Assembly (NCBI RefSeq): GCF_004364165.1
Contig: NZ_SOAY01000010.1
Span: forward strand, 1,019,098-1,083,097
Source: Maribacter spongiicola
Lineage (GTDB): Bacteria > Bacteroidota > Bacteroidia > Flavobacteriales > Flavobacteriaceae
DNA: 64,000 nt
Direction of reading: 5' to 3'
Under the pieces are notes generated by a model. It worked only from the letters and a program-made list of their open reading frames with translations. It was not told the DNA's origin and made no database searches. This document shows, piece after piece, positions 6,936 to 16,623 of the stretch. The position numbers and the translations under genes were made by a program. Numbering within the stretch: position 1 is the first letter of the stretch; each line of letters opens with the position of its first letter.

Positions 6936-8121
6936 TCTTAAGTATATAGTCTTTCTTAATTGTGAAGTATCTCCCTTTACGATCTATCTGAACAAATTCA
7001 CCATAACTTGTATATTCAAAACCTTGATAAGAATTAGCATTATCAGAAGGTATTAGGTTCCATTTCTTTTTTAGAATCTTTCGAATATCATTCATCGCAA
7101 AATGCTTTTTGCGTGACTTGCCTAAATTCGAAACAACTTCTCTAGGTGTTGCTTTTAATTGATCTTCGGCAAATGAGTCAAACAGCTCGTAGAACAAGAA
7201 TATCATTTCACGTTCTATTTCGTTATTATTAAGCCATACCAGTTTTTGTAATGCTTCTGTTTTTAGTTGCTTAGGTGTAAACCACATTCGGGTGGTTTTA
7301 GGTGTACTAAAGGGTCTATCGATTAAGTATTGAAGAAAGGCAGGTATTTCTTTGTATAGTTTGTTTAGATACTCTGTGTCTTCCGTTTCAAACGGAATAA
7401 CCTTACGAACCCAAAACCGTATCTCGTCACTATCTATAAGAATAAAGGTGTCTTCATTGTTACTGCATAAAATGAATTTGCCAAAGAATTCAATTTCTTC
7501 CCTGTCCTTACCTTTAGCTTCAACTTTATCCTTATCTGTAGTAGAGAGGTATTTAAGCCTTTCGGTAATTTCCTTTTTATCAAAGAAGACTTCATCAACA
7601 GCTATTATGGTTTTACTTGCCCAATCGGCATTGAATTGACTGGAGAAACTATCACCTTTTATATAGGTCATGTTCTCACCGAATATAGCTTTAAGCCATT
7701 TAATAAATGTGCTTTTTCCAGTACCTCGTTCTTTACTTACTAAGCAAAGTATAGGTAGTATTTGAGTGGGCTTCATGAAAATGAGCTTCAAATAGTCCAA
7801 ACCTAGTTCTTGCTGCTCGCCAAAGATGTGCTTCACAAAATCTATAGATTTCTCAACACTACCTTTTTTTGGTTTTTGTGGCAACTCATGATAGGTATTG
7901 TAAAAAGTACCTAGTATTTGCTGATAGTTTAAATGATCGGGTATACAGCAAAAACCATCTAGCTTGGGTATATCAGATAAAAATACCTTACCGTGATCGG
8001 CAATAATAGTATCCTTGTTCCATCGAACCATGACGGGTACGGTGTCACCAGATATTAAGGGTCTCTCAATGTGTTTGTGATAAACAGTTCCAATTCTTAA
8101 ATAGGGTGCTTTCTTTTTCAT
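6910..8121 (-). CDS. SF3-like / VapE-type replicative helicase of the mobile element
   Basis: A 403-residue protein of the primase-helicase / DUF5906 type found on phages and integrative elements. The ATPase core is clear: Walker A ERGTGKST (131-138), Walker B IIAVDEV (172-178), and the sensor-like strand FILCSNNED (near 217-225). The C-terminal 100 residues (EVVSNLGKSRKKHFAMNDI and after) look like a small winged-helix DNA-binding domain. No primase active site is visible, so priming probably comes from the CHC2 primase gene downstream. The gene begins 6 bases after the excisionase-like gene, and its 3' end contributes to the TGATGA repeat block. Confidence 0.82.
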   Translation of the reverse strand: MKKKAPYLRIGTVYHKHIERPLISGDTVPVMVRWNKDTIIADHGKVFLSDIPKLDGFCCIPDHLNYQQILGTFYNTYHELPQKPKKGSVEKSIDFVKHIFGEQQELGLDYLKLIFMKPTQILPILCLVSKERGTGKSTFIKWLKAIFGENMTYIKGDSFSSQFNADWASKTIIAVDEVFFDKKEITERLKYLSTTDKDKVEAKGKDREEIEFFGKFILCSNNEDTFILIDSDEIRFWVRKVIPFETEDTEYLNKLYKEIPAFLQYLIDRPFSTPKTTRMWFTPKQLKTEALQKLVWLNNNEIEREMIFLFYELFDSFAEDQLKATPREVVSNLGKSRKKHFAMNDIRKILKKKWNLIPSDNANSYQGFEYTSYGEFVQIDRKGRYFTIKKDYILKIYDEMMIE

Positions 8122-8127
8122 AGCACT

Positions 8128-8430
8128 CTATTTTCTTGCAGACTTAATTAAACTGTTATTCTTTCTTGCTAAAGCAAGTAATTCACTTTTAGAAAAGAAG
8201 ATTGATCTGCCTATTTGAAAGTAGGGTACATGCCCTTTTTTCTTCCAGGCTATTAATGAGGTTACAGAGATACCTAGAAACTGTGCAGCTTCTTTTTGCG
8301 ATAGGCGGTCTTCTTTGGGTAAGTTAGAATTACTTTCAATGATTTCTGTTTTACGAACTTCATCTATAACGAGACGAACAGTTCGTTCTAAATCTTTTTT
8401 GTTGAAACCAAATAGAATAGAGTTTGACAT
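8128..8430 (-). CDS. Excisionase-like helix-turn-helix protein
   Basis: A 100-residue protein with a MerR/excisionase-type (HTH_17) domain at about 44-92: LSQKEAAQFLGIS, then SLIAWKKKGHVPYFQIGR and a C-terminal SELLAL helix. Such proteins direct integrase towards excision and often also regulate replication genes. It is the first gene of the minus-strand replication module (helicase, primase) and is divergent from the restriction operon. A partner integrase is not present in the window. Confidence 0.82.
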   Translation of the reverse strand: MSNSILFGFNKKDLERTVRLVIDEVRKTEIIESNSNLPKEDRLSQKEAAQFLGISVTSLIAWKKKGHVPYFQIGRSIFFSKSELLALARKNNSLIKSARK

Positions 8431-8662
8431 AATTGAACTTGTTTTAGTGTTATACTTTACAAAGGTTCAATCTATCTAGAGTTATTAAAACCCAACTCAA
8501 TGAGGGTGGGGGATTGGGGGAATTATATTATTTTCATCTGATAAGATTCTTGTATATATTGTGAAATATACGGTTTTCCGTAATTTCTTAAGTGACCATT
8601 TAATTAACTTAGTCGTTTACACTAAATGGTGTATATGATAATTTAAACTAACTATTTGATTA
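8431..8662. promoter_or_regulatory. Divergent control region between excisionase and restriction operon
   Basis: This 232-base gap must drive both the minus-strand replication module and the plus-strand nuclease/hsd operon. It holds an inverted repeat ACCATTTA ... TAAATGGT (about 8597-8632, 20-base loop) and a small palindrome TACGG-TTTT-CCGTA (about 8570-8583), either of which could be an operator. A G-rich run (GGGTGGGGGATTGGGGG) lies near 8505-8520. No exact TAnnTTTG box was found. Confidence 0.45.
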
Positions 8663-9418
8663 ATGGATGCTGAAAATTTCAAAAAATGGCTAGAATTCAA
8701 TGGTAAGCCAAAAGTTACTATACAAAATAGAATATCGAATTGTAGAAATGTTGAAAATTATGAAGGTGATTTAGATGAACATTTTAGAAAGGATTATGGT
8801 CTGTCTTTACTAGCTAAACTTTCTTATTCGGCAGAAGATGAGAGAAATAATGCTCCTTCGACGCACAATATTCCAATTCAAGGAAATATTAGAAATGGCT
8901 CTGCAACTTTAAAACAGGCTACCAATCTTTATATGGCTTTCAAAAAAGATAAAGGTTCAGATTTTTTAGAGTTTAGTTCTTTGTCAAATATCGAAAATGA
9001 TTTTTCTGAAGACGACGATAATGACCCTATAAATAATATAACCAATTTTAGTTATGAGAAAGATTTAAAAAATTCAATGGTAACTCAAGTTGATGAATTA
9101 TTTCCTGAGTATAAAATATATGGTGAAAACAATGAGGGAATAGAGTACTTAATAGAAGGCAAAAGAATAGATTTACTATTAGAAAAAAAAGATAGTAGTT
9201 TACTTGCAATTGAATTAAAATCAGGTGTAGCTACTTTTAAAGCCTTTGGGCAAATATCAATGTATTTAGGGTTGCTAATGGATAAATTTCCAAATAAATC
9301 AATATCAGGTTGTATTATAGCAGGTGAAATAGATAGCTCTTTAAAAAATGCGGCACGTATTTCTCAACTAATTACTTTGAAAACTTATAAAATGAGATTA
9401 GAACTTTTAAACAATTAA
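8663..9418 (+). CDS. PD-(D/E)XK nuclease, NucS-like, upstream of the hsd genes
   Basis: A 251-residue two-part protein. Residues 130-205 carry a complete PD-(D/E)XK core like that of NucS-type nucleases: Glu132 in YEKDLK, D170 in GKRIDLLL, E184-L-K186 in AIELKSG, and Q197 in GQISMYLG. Residues 1-95 form a separate helical N-terminal domain (FKKWLEFNG, NRISNCRNVE, HNIPIQGNIRNGSATL) that resembles modules I have seen in front of other bacterial restriction-type nucleases; this is an impression, not a match. A very acidic linker (115-122) joins the two. It is the first gene of the operon and ends 26 bases before hsdM, so a role beside the type I enzyme in defence is likely. Confidence 0.78.
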   Translation: MDAENFKKWLEFNGKPKVTIQNRISNCRNVENYEGDLDEHFRKDYGLSLLAKLSYSAEDERNNAPSTHNIPIQGNIRNGSATLKQATNLYMAFKKDKGSDFLEFSSLSNIENDFSEDDDNDPINNITNFSYEKDLKNSMVTQVDELFPEYKIYGENNEGIEYLIEGKRIDLLLEKKDSSLLAIELKSGVATFKAFGQISMYLGLLMDKFPNKSISGCIIAGEIDSSLKNAARISQLITLKTYKMRLELLNN

Positions 9419-9444
9419 AATTTCTATTAAATCGTATAAAAATA

Positions 9445-12207
9445 ATGAACAAACAACAACTAGCTGCTAAAATATGGGAATCTGCAAACCAAATGCGTTC
9501 TAAAATTGAAGCAAATGAATACAAGGATTACATACTTGGATTCATCTTTTACAAATACCTATCTGAGAAACAAATACAGTTCGCTAAAAATCAAGATTTC
9601 ACCCAAGATGATATTGAAGCCCTGAACGAAGAAGATACAGAAACGGTAGAATTTATAAAAAAGAGCATAGGCTACTTTATAGCTTATGATGATTTGTTCA
9701 GCACTTGGATTAGTGCGGGTAAAGATTTTGATGTTTCCAATGTACGCGAAGCGCTCTCTGCCTTTAGCCGATTAATTAGCCCAAAGCACAAAAAGCTTTT
9801 TGACGGTATTTTTAATACGTTGGAGACTGGTTTAAGTAAACTTGGAGATACCGCAGCGAAGCAGACTAAGGCAATTGCAGACTTGCTCCATTTAATTAAG
9901 GGCATCCCTATGGATGGCAAACAAGACTATGATGTTCTTGGATTTATCTACGAATACCTTATTGAAAAATTTGCAGCCAACGCTGGTAAAAAAGCAGGTG
10001 AGTTTTATACACCACATGAGGTATCTGTATTGATGTCAGAAATTATATCGGACCATTTAAAAGACCGAAAGCAAATTGAGATTTATGATTCTTGCAGTGG
10101 CTCCGGTTCGTTGCTTATTAACATAGGTAACAGTATTGCAAAGTATATGGATGATGAAAACAACATCAAATACTATGCACAAGAACTAAAGCAGAACACC
10201 TATAACCTTACCAGAATGAACTTGGTAATGCGTGGTATTTTACCAACGAATATTCAAACCAGAAACGGCGATACTTTAGAAGATGACTGGCCGTTCTTTG
10301 ATGAGAACGACCCTGTGCATACGTATAATGCTTTATATCTTGATGCAGTAGTGTCTAACCCGCCATACTCTCAAAAATGGACACCTACAAATAAAGAAGC
10401 AGACCCACGTTATGCTCGTTTTGGTCTAGCTCCAAAAACGAAGGCGGATTTTGCATTTCTATTACACGACCTTTATCATTTGAAACCAGATGGAATTATG
10501 AATATAGTACTACCACATGGCGTACTTTTTCGTGGTGGTGAAGAAGGTAGAATACGTGAACAACTTATTGAAAAAAACCATATTGATGCCATTATTGGTT
10601 TACCGTCAGGTATCTTTTTTGGCACAGGCATCCCCACTATTATTATAGTTTTAAAACAAAAACGAGCAAATACCGATACGTTAATTATAGATGCCTCAAA
10701 AGGCTTTGTAAAAGATGGCAAAAACAACAAGCTGCGTGCTAGTGATATTAGGCGTATTGCAGATGCCGTACGTGACAGAGCTACTATACCTAAATTTTCT
10801 AGAACTGTAGAACGTGATGAAATACGTAATAACGAATATAACTTAAACATACCACGCTATGTAGACTCTTCAGAGCCTGCTGAAAAATGGGATATCTATG
10901 CATCTATGTTCGGTGGCATTCCGGTAAACGAAATAGATGAACTTCAAAAGTATTGGAATGCGTTCCCAGACTTACGTGAAACATTGTTTGAAAGAACCAC
11001 AGCCGTAAATGCCAAGCTTAAAGTAAACGATTTAAAAGAAAGCATCGCAAATCACCCTAATGTTGAAGCTTTTACGAAAGCGTATACGCTAGCATTTCAA
11101 AATTTTGACCAATACCTTACCCAACATTTAGTTAGTAATACTGCAACCGTTAAGGTTAACAAAGAGAAAACCATACTAAGCAACGATATTTTTAAACGAT
11201 TAGAGACCATACCACTTATTGATAAGTATGAAGCCTACCAACTGTTAGACGATAAGTGGGAAACCATAAAAGTGGACTTAGAGATTATACAGACCGAGGG
11301 CTTTGCTGCTACAGGTGTAGTAGATCCTAATATGGTTATAAAAAAGAAAAACGGTAAAGATACCGAAGTACAAGAAGGTTGGAAGGGTCGTATTATGCCT
11401 TTTAAATTAGTTCAAGAAGAGTATTTAAGTAAAGAACTTGAAGCACTCACTATAAAAGAAAACCGACTTACGGCTATTGCTACAGAGATAGAGGAACTTA
11501 TTGAGGCCTTACCAGAAGAAGAAAAAGATAGTAGCCTGCTCAATGACAAAAGTGATGCCTTTGTTGCTAAAGAATTAAACGAGGTGGTAAAAGAAGCCTA
11601 TGCAGATGTAGAAACTCCTGAGATTAATGCACTTAAAGCCTGCCAAGACTTATTAGATAAAAAAGCACGTAAGCCCGAGAAAGAAGCATTTATCAAAGCC
11701 AATAAAGTTGTACAATGGAAGGCTATGGATGCCAATAAAGATGGAACTTATAGTAAAACTACCGTAAACAAATACTTGTCTCAATTACAGAGCGTTTTTA
11801 CGTTCAAAGAAGACACTTTTGAGTTCCAATTAGTAAAGGCAAGCCAGTTACTTATAGAACAAAAGGACATAAAAGCAAAAATTAAAAAAGAAGCTGCTGC
11901 ACTCCATATGCTTACCAAAGAAACCATTGAAAACTTAACTGCTGCACAGGTAAACAACTTATTAGAACATAAATGGGTAAAACCATTAGTAAAGTCACTA
12001 GATAATATGCCAGATGCGATTATAGATACGCTTTTGAGAAAGCTGCAGCAACTTGCAGATAAATACGCCACTACATATAGTGATGTTGCCAAAGACATTA
12101 AACAAGCCGAAAATGAACTTGCAGGACTATTAGATGATCTTACAGGAAACGAGCACGATATTAAAGCGTTGAGCGAGTTTAAGAACCTTTTAAAAACCGA
12201 TGCGTAA
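9445..12207 (+). CDS. hsdM: Type I restriction-modification methyltransferase subunit, long form
   Basis: HsdM methylates adenine in the target set by HsdS and forms M2S1 and R2M2S1 complexes. The N-terminal helical HsdM_N domain starts at AAKIWESANQMRSKI. The SAM-binding motif I is DSCSGSGSLL (215-224; the usual form is DPACGSG), and the catalytic motif is NPPY (305-308). At 920 residues it is far longer than classical HsdM (about 500-550): residues from about 480 on form an additional, mostly helical, Lys/Glu-rich region with predicted coiled coils. Long HsdM proteins occur in EcoR124-like systems, but the role of the tail is not established. The gene overlaps hsdS by 8 bases. Confidence 0.93.
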   Translation: MNKQQLAAKIWESANQMRSKIEANEYKDYILGFIFYKYLSEKQIQFAKNQDFTQDDIEALNEEDTETVEFIKKSIGYFIAYDDLFSTWISAGKDFDVSNVREALSAFSRLISPKHKKLFDGIFNTLETGLSKLGDTAAKQTKAIADLLHLIKGIPMDGKQDYDVLGFIYEYLIEKFAANAGKKAGEFYTPHEVSVLMSEIISDHLKDRKQIEIYDSCSGSGSLLINIGNSIAKYMDDENNIKYYAQELKQNTYNLTRMNLVMRGILPTNIQTRNGDTLEDDWPFFDENDPVHTYNALYLDAVVSNPPYSQKWTPTNKEADPRYARFGLAPKTKADFAFLLHDLYHLKPDGIMNIVLPHGVLFRGGEEGRIREQLIEKNHIDAIIGLPSGIFFGTGIPTIIIVLKQKRANTDTLIIDASKGFVKDGKNNKLRASDIRRIADAVRDRATIPKFSRTVERDEIRNNEYNLNIPRYVDSSEPAEKWDIYASMFGGIPVNEIDELQKYWNAFPDLRETLFERTTAVNAKLKVNDLKESIANHPNVEAFTKAYTLAFQNFDQYLTQHLVSNTATVKVNKEKTILSNDIFKRLETIPLIDKYEAYQLLDDKWETIKVDLEIIQTEGFAATGVVDPNMVIKKKNGKDTEVQEGWKGRIMPFKLVQEEYLSKELEALTIKENRLTAIATEIEELIEALPEEEKDSSLLNDKSDAFVAKELNEVVKEAYADVETPEINALKACQDLLDKKARKPEKEAFIKANKVVQWKAMDANKDGTYSKTTVNKYLSQLQSVFTFKEDTFEFQLVKASQLLIEQKDIKAKIKKEAAALHMLTKETIENLTAAQVNNLLEHKWVKPLVKSLDNMPDAIIDTLLRKLQQLADKYATTYSDVAKDIKQAENELAGLLDDLTGNEHDIKALSEFKNLLKTDA

Positions 12208-13438
12208 TATGGGAGAACTAAAGAAAAGCCCAGAAGTGCGGTTTAATAGTTATACGGAGGATTGGCAATTAACCCAGCTCAAAGATGTTTCAACTTATGC
12301 GAATGGCGGAAGTTTTGAAGAACACGTAAAAAAAATAGGTAAATATGAATTGATTACATTGAAATCTGTTGATGTAAATGGAAATTTAGTCTCCTCACAG
12401 AAATTTATTGACATCGATGCCCCTACATTACCAAAAGATACTTTAGTAATGATTTTAAGCGAACAATCACCCGGTTTACTTGGTGTTACAGCTCAAATAC
12501 CTGCACCTAATAAATACGTACTTAATCAAAGAGTTGCAGAAATAAGACCAAACGCAGGGATAAACAGTTCATTTCTATCTATGGTCATTAATAGAAACCA
12601 GCAGTATTTTGGAAAGCGAGGAGCTGGCACCAAAGTTCAAAACATTTCTAAACCAAATGTAGAAAACTATACTTTTTATGCGCCAGAGATTAATGAACAA
12701 AACAAAATTAGCAGCCTAATATCCAATCTTGATTCATCGATAAAAAACCACCAAACCCAACTCACCAAACTCAAAAACCTAAAAAAAGCAATGCTAGTTA
12801 AAATGTTTCCTCAAGAGGGCGCTACCGTCCCAGAGATACGTTTTAAAGGCTTTGATGGGGAGTGGGAGAGTTATCAACTTGGTAATATCGGTAACACGTT
12901 TACAGGTCTCTCAGGAAAAACCAAAGAGGACTTCGGAAAAGGAGAAGCACGTTATATTCCTTACACAAACGTTTTCAACAATGAGGTTACTGACAGAAAT
13001 CAATTAGAAAAAATTGAAATTGATGAATCACAGAGTACTGTTCATTATGGTGATGTGCTATTTACGACTTCTTCAGAAACACCAGAAGAGGTTGGTATGT
13101 CTTCCGTATGGTTGGAGAAAGATGAAAACGTTTATTTAAACAGTTTCTGTTTCGGATATCGATTTAAAGAAAAGGTAGATAATTATTTTATAGCTTATTA
13201 TATGCGCTCTCAATATTTTAGGGAAAATATGAAAATTTTAGCTCAGGGTATATCAAGATTTAATATATCTAAAACTAAAGTTATGGAGATAGATATTTTA
13301 CTACCTGAAGAGACAGAACAAACAAAAGTAGGTAAGTATTTCACAAATCTTGATAAGATTATTATTGGACATGAAGTACAACTCAAAAAACTCAACAACA
13401 TTAAAAAAGCCTGCCTTACTAAAATGTTTGTAGCTTAA
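12200..13438 (+). CDS. hsdS: Type I restriction-modification specificity subunit
   Basis: HsdS recognises a split DNA sequence through two target-recognition domains. Both are visible: the first at about 15-175 and the second at about 215-375, each introduced by a PE[VI]RF motif (PEVRF near 11, PEIRF near 212). Each is followed by a conserved helix ending in an almost repeated KLxxxKKAxLxKMF segment (near 187-201 and at the C-terminus), which form the antiparallel spacer coiled coil. Length 412 is normal and no frameshift is seen. The ATG at 12200 overlaps the hsdM stop, so expression is coupled; ATG at 12209 is an alternative start. No second hsdS or inverted partner is present. Confidence 0.93.
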   Translation: MRNMGELKKSPEVRFNSYTEDWQLTQLKDVSTYANGGSFEEHVKKIGKYELITLKSVDVNGNLVSSQKFIDIDAPTLPKDTLVMILSEQSPGLLGVTAQIPAPNKYVLNQRVAEIRPNAGINSSFLSMVINRNQQYFGKRGAGTKVQNISKPNVENYTFYAPEINEQNKISSLISNLDSSIKNHQTQLTKLKNLKKAMLVKMFPQEGATVPEIRFKGFDGEWESYQLGNIGNTFTGLSGKTKEDFGKGEARYIPYTNVFNNEVTDRNQLEKIEIDESQSTVHYGDVLFTTSSETPEEVGMSSVWLEKDENVYLNSFCFGYRFKEKVDNYFIAYYMRSQYFRENMKILAQGISRFNISKTKVMEIDILLPEETEQTKVGKYFTNLDKIIIGHEVQLKKLNNIKKACLTKMFVA

Positions 13439-13467
13439 AACCAACCCAACTAGTACCGTTTATAATT

Positions 13468-16400
13468 ATGATTTTTAATAAAGAAAGTGATTTTGAAGAA
13501 GCTTTAATAACGCATTTATTAAACCAAAGTTGGAAAGGTGGTGTTATTAAAAATCCCACAGAAAAAGACCTGTTAGACAATTGGGCAAACATTCTGTTTG
13601 ATAATAACCGCGATATAGACCGTCTTAATGACCACCCGCTTACAGAGGGAGAGATGCAGCAGATACTAGAGCAGGTAAACACGCTACGTACACCGCTTAA
13701 GCTTAATGGTTTTATAAATGGTAAAACGGTAGCAATTACTAGAGATAATGAAAAGGACAATTTGCATTTTGGTAAAGAGGTAAGTCTTAAAATTTATGAC
13801 CGCCACGAAATTGCTGCTGGGCAAAGTAGGTATCAAATAGCGCAACAACCACAATACAAAAGTAAGTCTAACATACTAGGAGACCGCCGTGGCGATTTGA
13901 TATTGCTAATAAACGGTATGCCACTTATACATATAGAGCTTAAAAAAAGTAACGTGCCGGTAAGTCAGGCATACCACCAAATAGAAAAATACGCACGTGC
14001 AGGGGTCTTTACAGGCTTGTTTTCATTGGTTCAAGTTTTTGTAGCTATGGAGCCAAACGAAACCCGGTACTTTGCAAACCCTGGTCCAGATGGCAAATTC
14101 AACAAAGACTATTATTTTCAATGGGCAGATTTCAACAACGAACCCATAAATTTATGGAGTGACATAGCTAGAGAATTACTCTCTATACCTATGGCGCATC
14201 AGCTAATAGGGTTTTACACCGTACCAGATACTAGTGATGGTGTGCTTAAAGTAATGCGCAGTTACCAGTACTATGCAGCAAGTGCCATAAGTGATAAAGT
14301 AGCAAAAAATGATTGGAAGAGTAGACAGGCATTAGGCGGCTTTATATGGCACACTACGGGTTCTGGTAAAACAATGACCAGTTTTAAAAGTGCACAGCTT
14401 ATAGCCAATTCAAAAGATGCTGACAAAGTTGTCTTCTTAATGGATAGAATAGAGCTTGGCACACAATCTTTAAAAGAATATCGTGGCTTTAGTGATGATA
14501 ACGAAGATGTACAAGCAACGGAGAACACTGGTGTTTTGGTAACGAAACTTAAAAGTGACGACCCCGCAAACACTTTGATAGTTACCTCTATCCAAAAAAT
14601 GAGCCTTATTACCGAGGAGGAAGGAACTAAAGGTGCGGACATAGCCATAATGAATAGTAAGCGAATTGTCTTCATTGTAGATGAAGCACACCGTAGCACT
14701 TTTGGCGACATGTTGATCACTATAAAAAAGACCTTTCCATGGGCTATATTTTTCGGCTTTACAGGCACGCCTATACAAGATGAAAATCAAAAGAAGCTTA
14801 ACACAACCTCCACCGTTTTTGGAGACGAGTTACACCGTTACAGTATTGCAGACGGAATACGGGATGGCAACGTCTTAGGTTTTGACCCATACAAGGTTCT
14901 TACCTATAAAGATAAAGACCTGCGTAGAGCAGTAGCATTAGAAAAATCTAAAGCATCTAGTGTTGAAGATGCATTGGGCGATACAAAAAAGAAGACGATA
15001 TTTCTAAAGTATATGAACGATGTGCCCATGGCAGGTTCTTATAACGATGCAGGTATCTATGAAACAGGTATAGAAGACCATTTGTCTAATGCCCAGTATG
15101 ACCGTGAACAGCACATTTCAAAAGTAGTAGAAGACATTTTGGACAATTGGCTCATATTAAGTCAGAACGGAAAATTCCATGCCATATTTGCTACCAGTAG
15201 TATTCCTATGGCAGTACGTTATTACAGAACGTTGAAGCGTGTTAAGCCAGATTTAAAGACCACAGCTCTATTTGACCCTACTATAGACAATAATGGCAAT
15301 TCTGAATACAAGGAAGATGCGCTTATAGAAATTATAGAAGACTACAATGCGCAATATGACCAAGATTTCAAATTAGCAAATTACGCTAAAATGAAAAAGG
15401 ACATTGCTTCTAGAATGTCTCATAAAACACCATACCTAAGAATAGAGAAAGAACCCGAGAAGCAATTGGATATTTTAATTGTAGTAGACCAAATGCTTAC
15501 AGGTTTTGATAGTAAGTGGGTAAACACTTTGTATATGGACAAGAAAATGGAGTATGAAAACATCATACAAGCATTTTCACGTACCAACCGTCTTTTTAAA
15601 CGTGATGAAAAACCCCATGGCACCATTCGTTATTACCGTAAGCCACATACAATGGAGCGCAATATTAATGCAGCCATAAAATTATATTCTGGTGATAGAG
15701 TAACCGGCTTGTTTGTGGAGCGTTTACCGCACAATTTAAAAGCAATGAATGCAGTGTATGATGAGATTGCACAACTATTTGAGCTAGCGGGAGTTGCTAA
15801 TTTTGAAAAATTACCAGACGACCTTACGGAACGTGGTCGCTTTGCCAAGTTATTTAACACCTTCAATATGTACTTAGAAGCAGCTAAAGTACAACGCTTT
15901 GTGTGGGAAAAACTAGAATATACTTTCGGAGAAGGTAAAAAGAAAGAAACTATTAAGCTAGCTTTAGATAAACATACCTATGATATCTTAGTTTTACGTT
16001 ATAAAGAGCTTTCAGGGTCTGGTGATGGAGGAATGGGTTCTGGCATTCCTTATGAGATTGAAGGACATATAACAGAAATAGACACGGGTAAAATTGATGC
16101 CGATTATATGAACTCTCGTTTTGCAAAATACCTAAAAAAACTGCAAGATGAAGACGTGAGCAAAGAAGAGGTACAACAAACACTTAACGAGTTGCACAAA
16201 TCTTTTGCTAGCCTTACCCAAGAACAACAGAAGTATGCTAATTTATTCCTGCACGATGTACAGCGTGGTAGTGTAAAGCTTGAAGCAGGTAAAACACTTA
16301 AAGACTACATTACACTATACCAGTACAATGCAAAAAATGATCAAATACGAAAAATAGCTACAGTATTAGGTTTAGACGAAACTCGCCTACGTGGTATGAT

Positions 16401-16593
16401 GGATGCAGGTCTTACCGCAAAAAACATCAACGAGTACGGTAGATTCACAGAATTAAAGGATACTGTAGACAAAGAAAAAGCTAAAAATTATTTTGAAACA
16501 TTGGAGGGTAAAAAGCTACCTCAGTTCAAAGTTAATATCCGTGTTGATAGTTTACTGCAGAGTTTTATTTTGGAAGGCGGATTTGAAATTTAG
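13468..16593 (+). CDS. hsdR: Type I restriction-modification endonuclease/translocase subunit
   Basis: HsdR cleaves DNA far from the recognition site after ATP-driven translocation. The N-terminal nuclease shows the PD-(D/E)XK residues D143 (RRGDLILL) and E157-L-K159 (IHIELKKSN). The SF2 motor follows with Walker A TTGSGKT (296-302), DEAH box DEAHRS (405-410), GFTGTP motif III (near 431-436) and the C-terminal motor motif AFSRTNR. Residues beyond about 750 are the helical domain that contacts HsdM. All catalytic motifs are intact and the length (1041) is normal, so the system looks active. It starts 29 bases after hsdS, and the helicase gene follows after 30 bases. Confidence 0.94.
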   Translation: MIFNKESDFEEALITHLLNQSWKGGVIKNPTEKDLLDNWANILFDNNRDIDRLNDHPLTEGEMQQILEQVNTLRTPLKLNGFINGKTVAITRDNEKDNLHFGKEVSLKIYDRHEIAAGQSRYQIAQQPQYKSKSNILGDRRGDLILLINGMPLIHIELKKSNVPVSQAYHQIEKYARAGVFTGLFSLVQVFVAMEPNETRYFANPGPDGKFNKDYYFQWADFNNEPINLWSDIARELLSIPMAHQLIGFYTVPDTSDGVLKVMRSYQYYAASAISDKVAKNDWKSRQALGGFIWHTTGSGKTMTSFKSAQLIANSKDADKVVFLMDRIELGTQSLKEYRGFSDDNEDVQATENTGVLVTKLKSDDPANTLIVTSIQKMSLITEEEGTKGADIAIMNSKRIVFIVDEAHRSTFGDMLITIKKTFPWAIFFGFTGTPIQDENQKKLNTTSTVFGDELHRYSIADGIRDGNVLGFDPYKVLTYKDKDLRRAVALEKSKASSVEDALGDTKKKTIFLKYMNDVPMAGSYNDAGIYETGIEDHLSNAQYDREQHISKVVEDILDNWLILSQNGKFHAIFATSSIPMAVRYYRTLKRVKPDLKTTALFDPTIDNNGNSEYKEDALIEIIEDYNAQYDQDFKLANYAKMKKDIASRMSHKTPYLRIEKEPEKQLDILIVVDQMLTGFDSKWVNTLYMDKKMEYENIIQAFSRTNRLFKRDEKPHGTIRYYRKPHTMERNINAAIKLYSGDRVTGLFVERLPHNLKAMNAVYDEIAQLFELAGVANFEKLPDDLTERGRFAKLFNTFNMYLEAAKVQRFVWEKLEYTFGEGKKKETIKLALDKHTYDILVLRYKELSGSGDGGMGSGIPYEIEGHITEIDTGKIDADYMNSRFAKYLKKLQDEDVSKEEVQQTLNELHKSFASLTQEQQKYANLFLHDVQRGSVKLEAGKTLKDYITLYQYNAKNDQIRKIATVLGLDETRLRGMMDAGLTAKNINEYGRFTELKDTVDKEKAKNYFETLEGKKLPQFKVNIRVDSLLQSFILEGGFEI

Positions 16594-16623
16594 AGCTCTA
16601 TAATAGAATAGTAAATATTAATA

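Noticed and set aside
14271-14790. Two long minus-strand frames (165 and 106 codons) inside hsdR
   Set aside because: They lie opposite the conserved helicase motifs of hsdR, which is clearly the coding strand.
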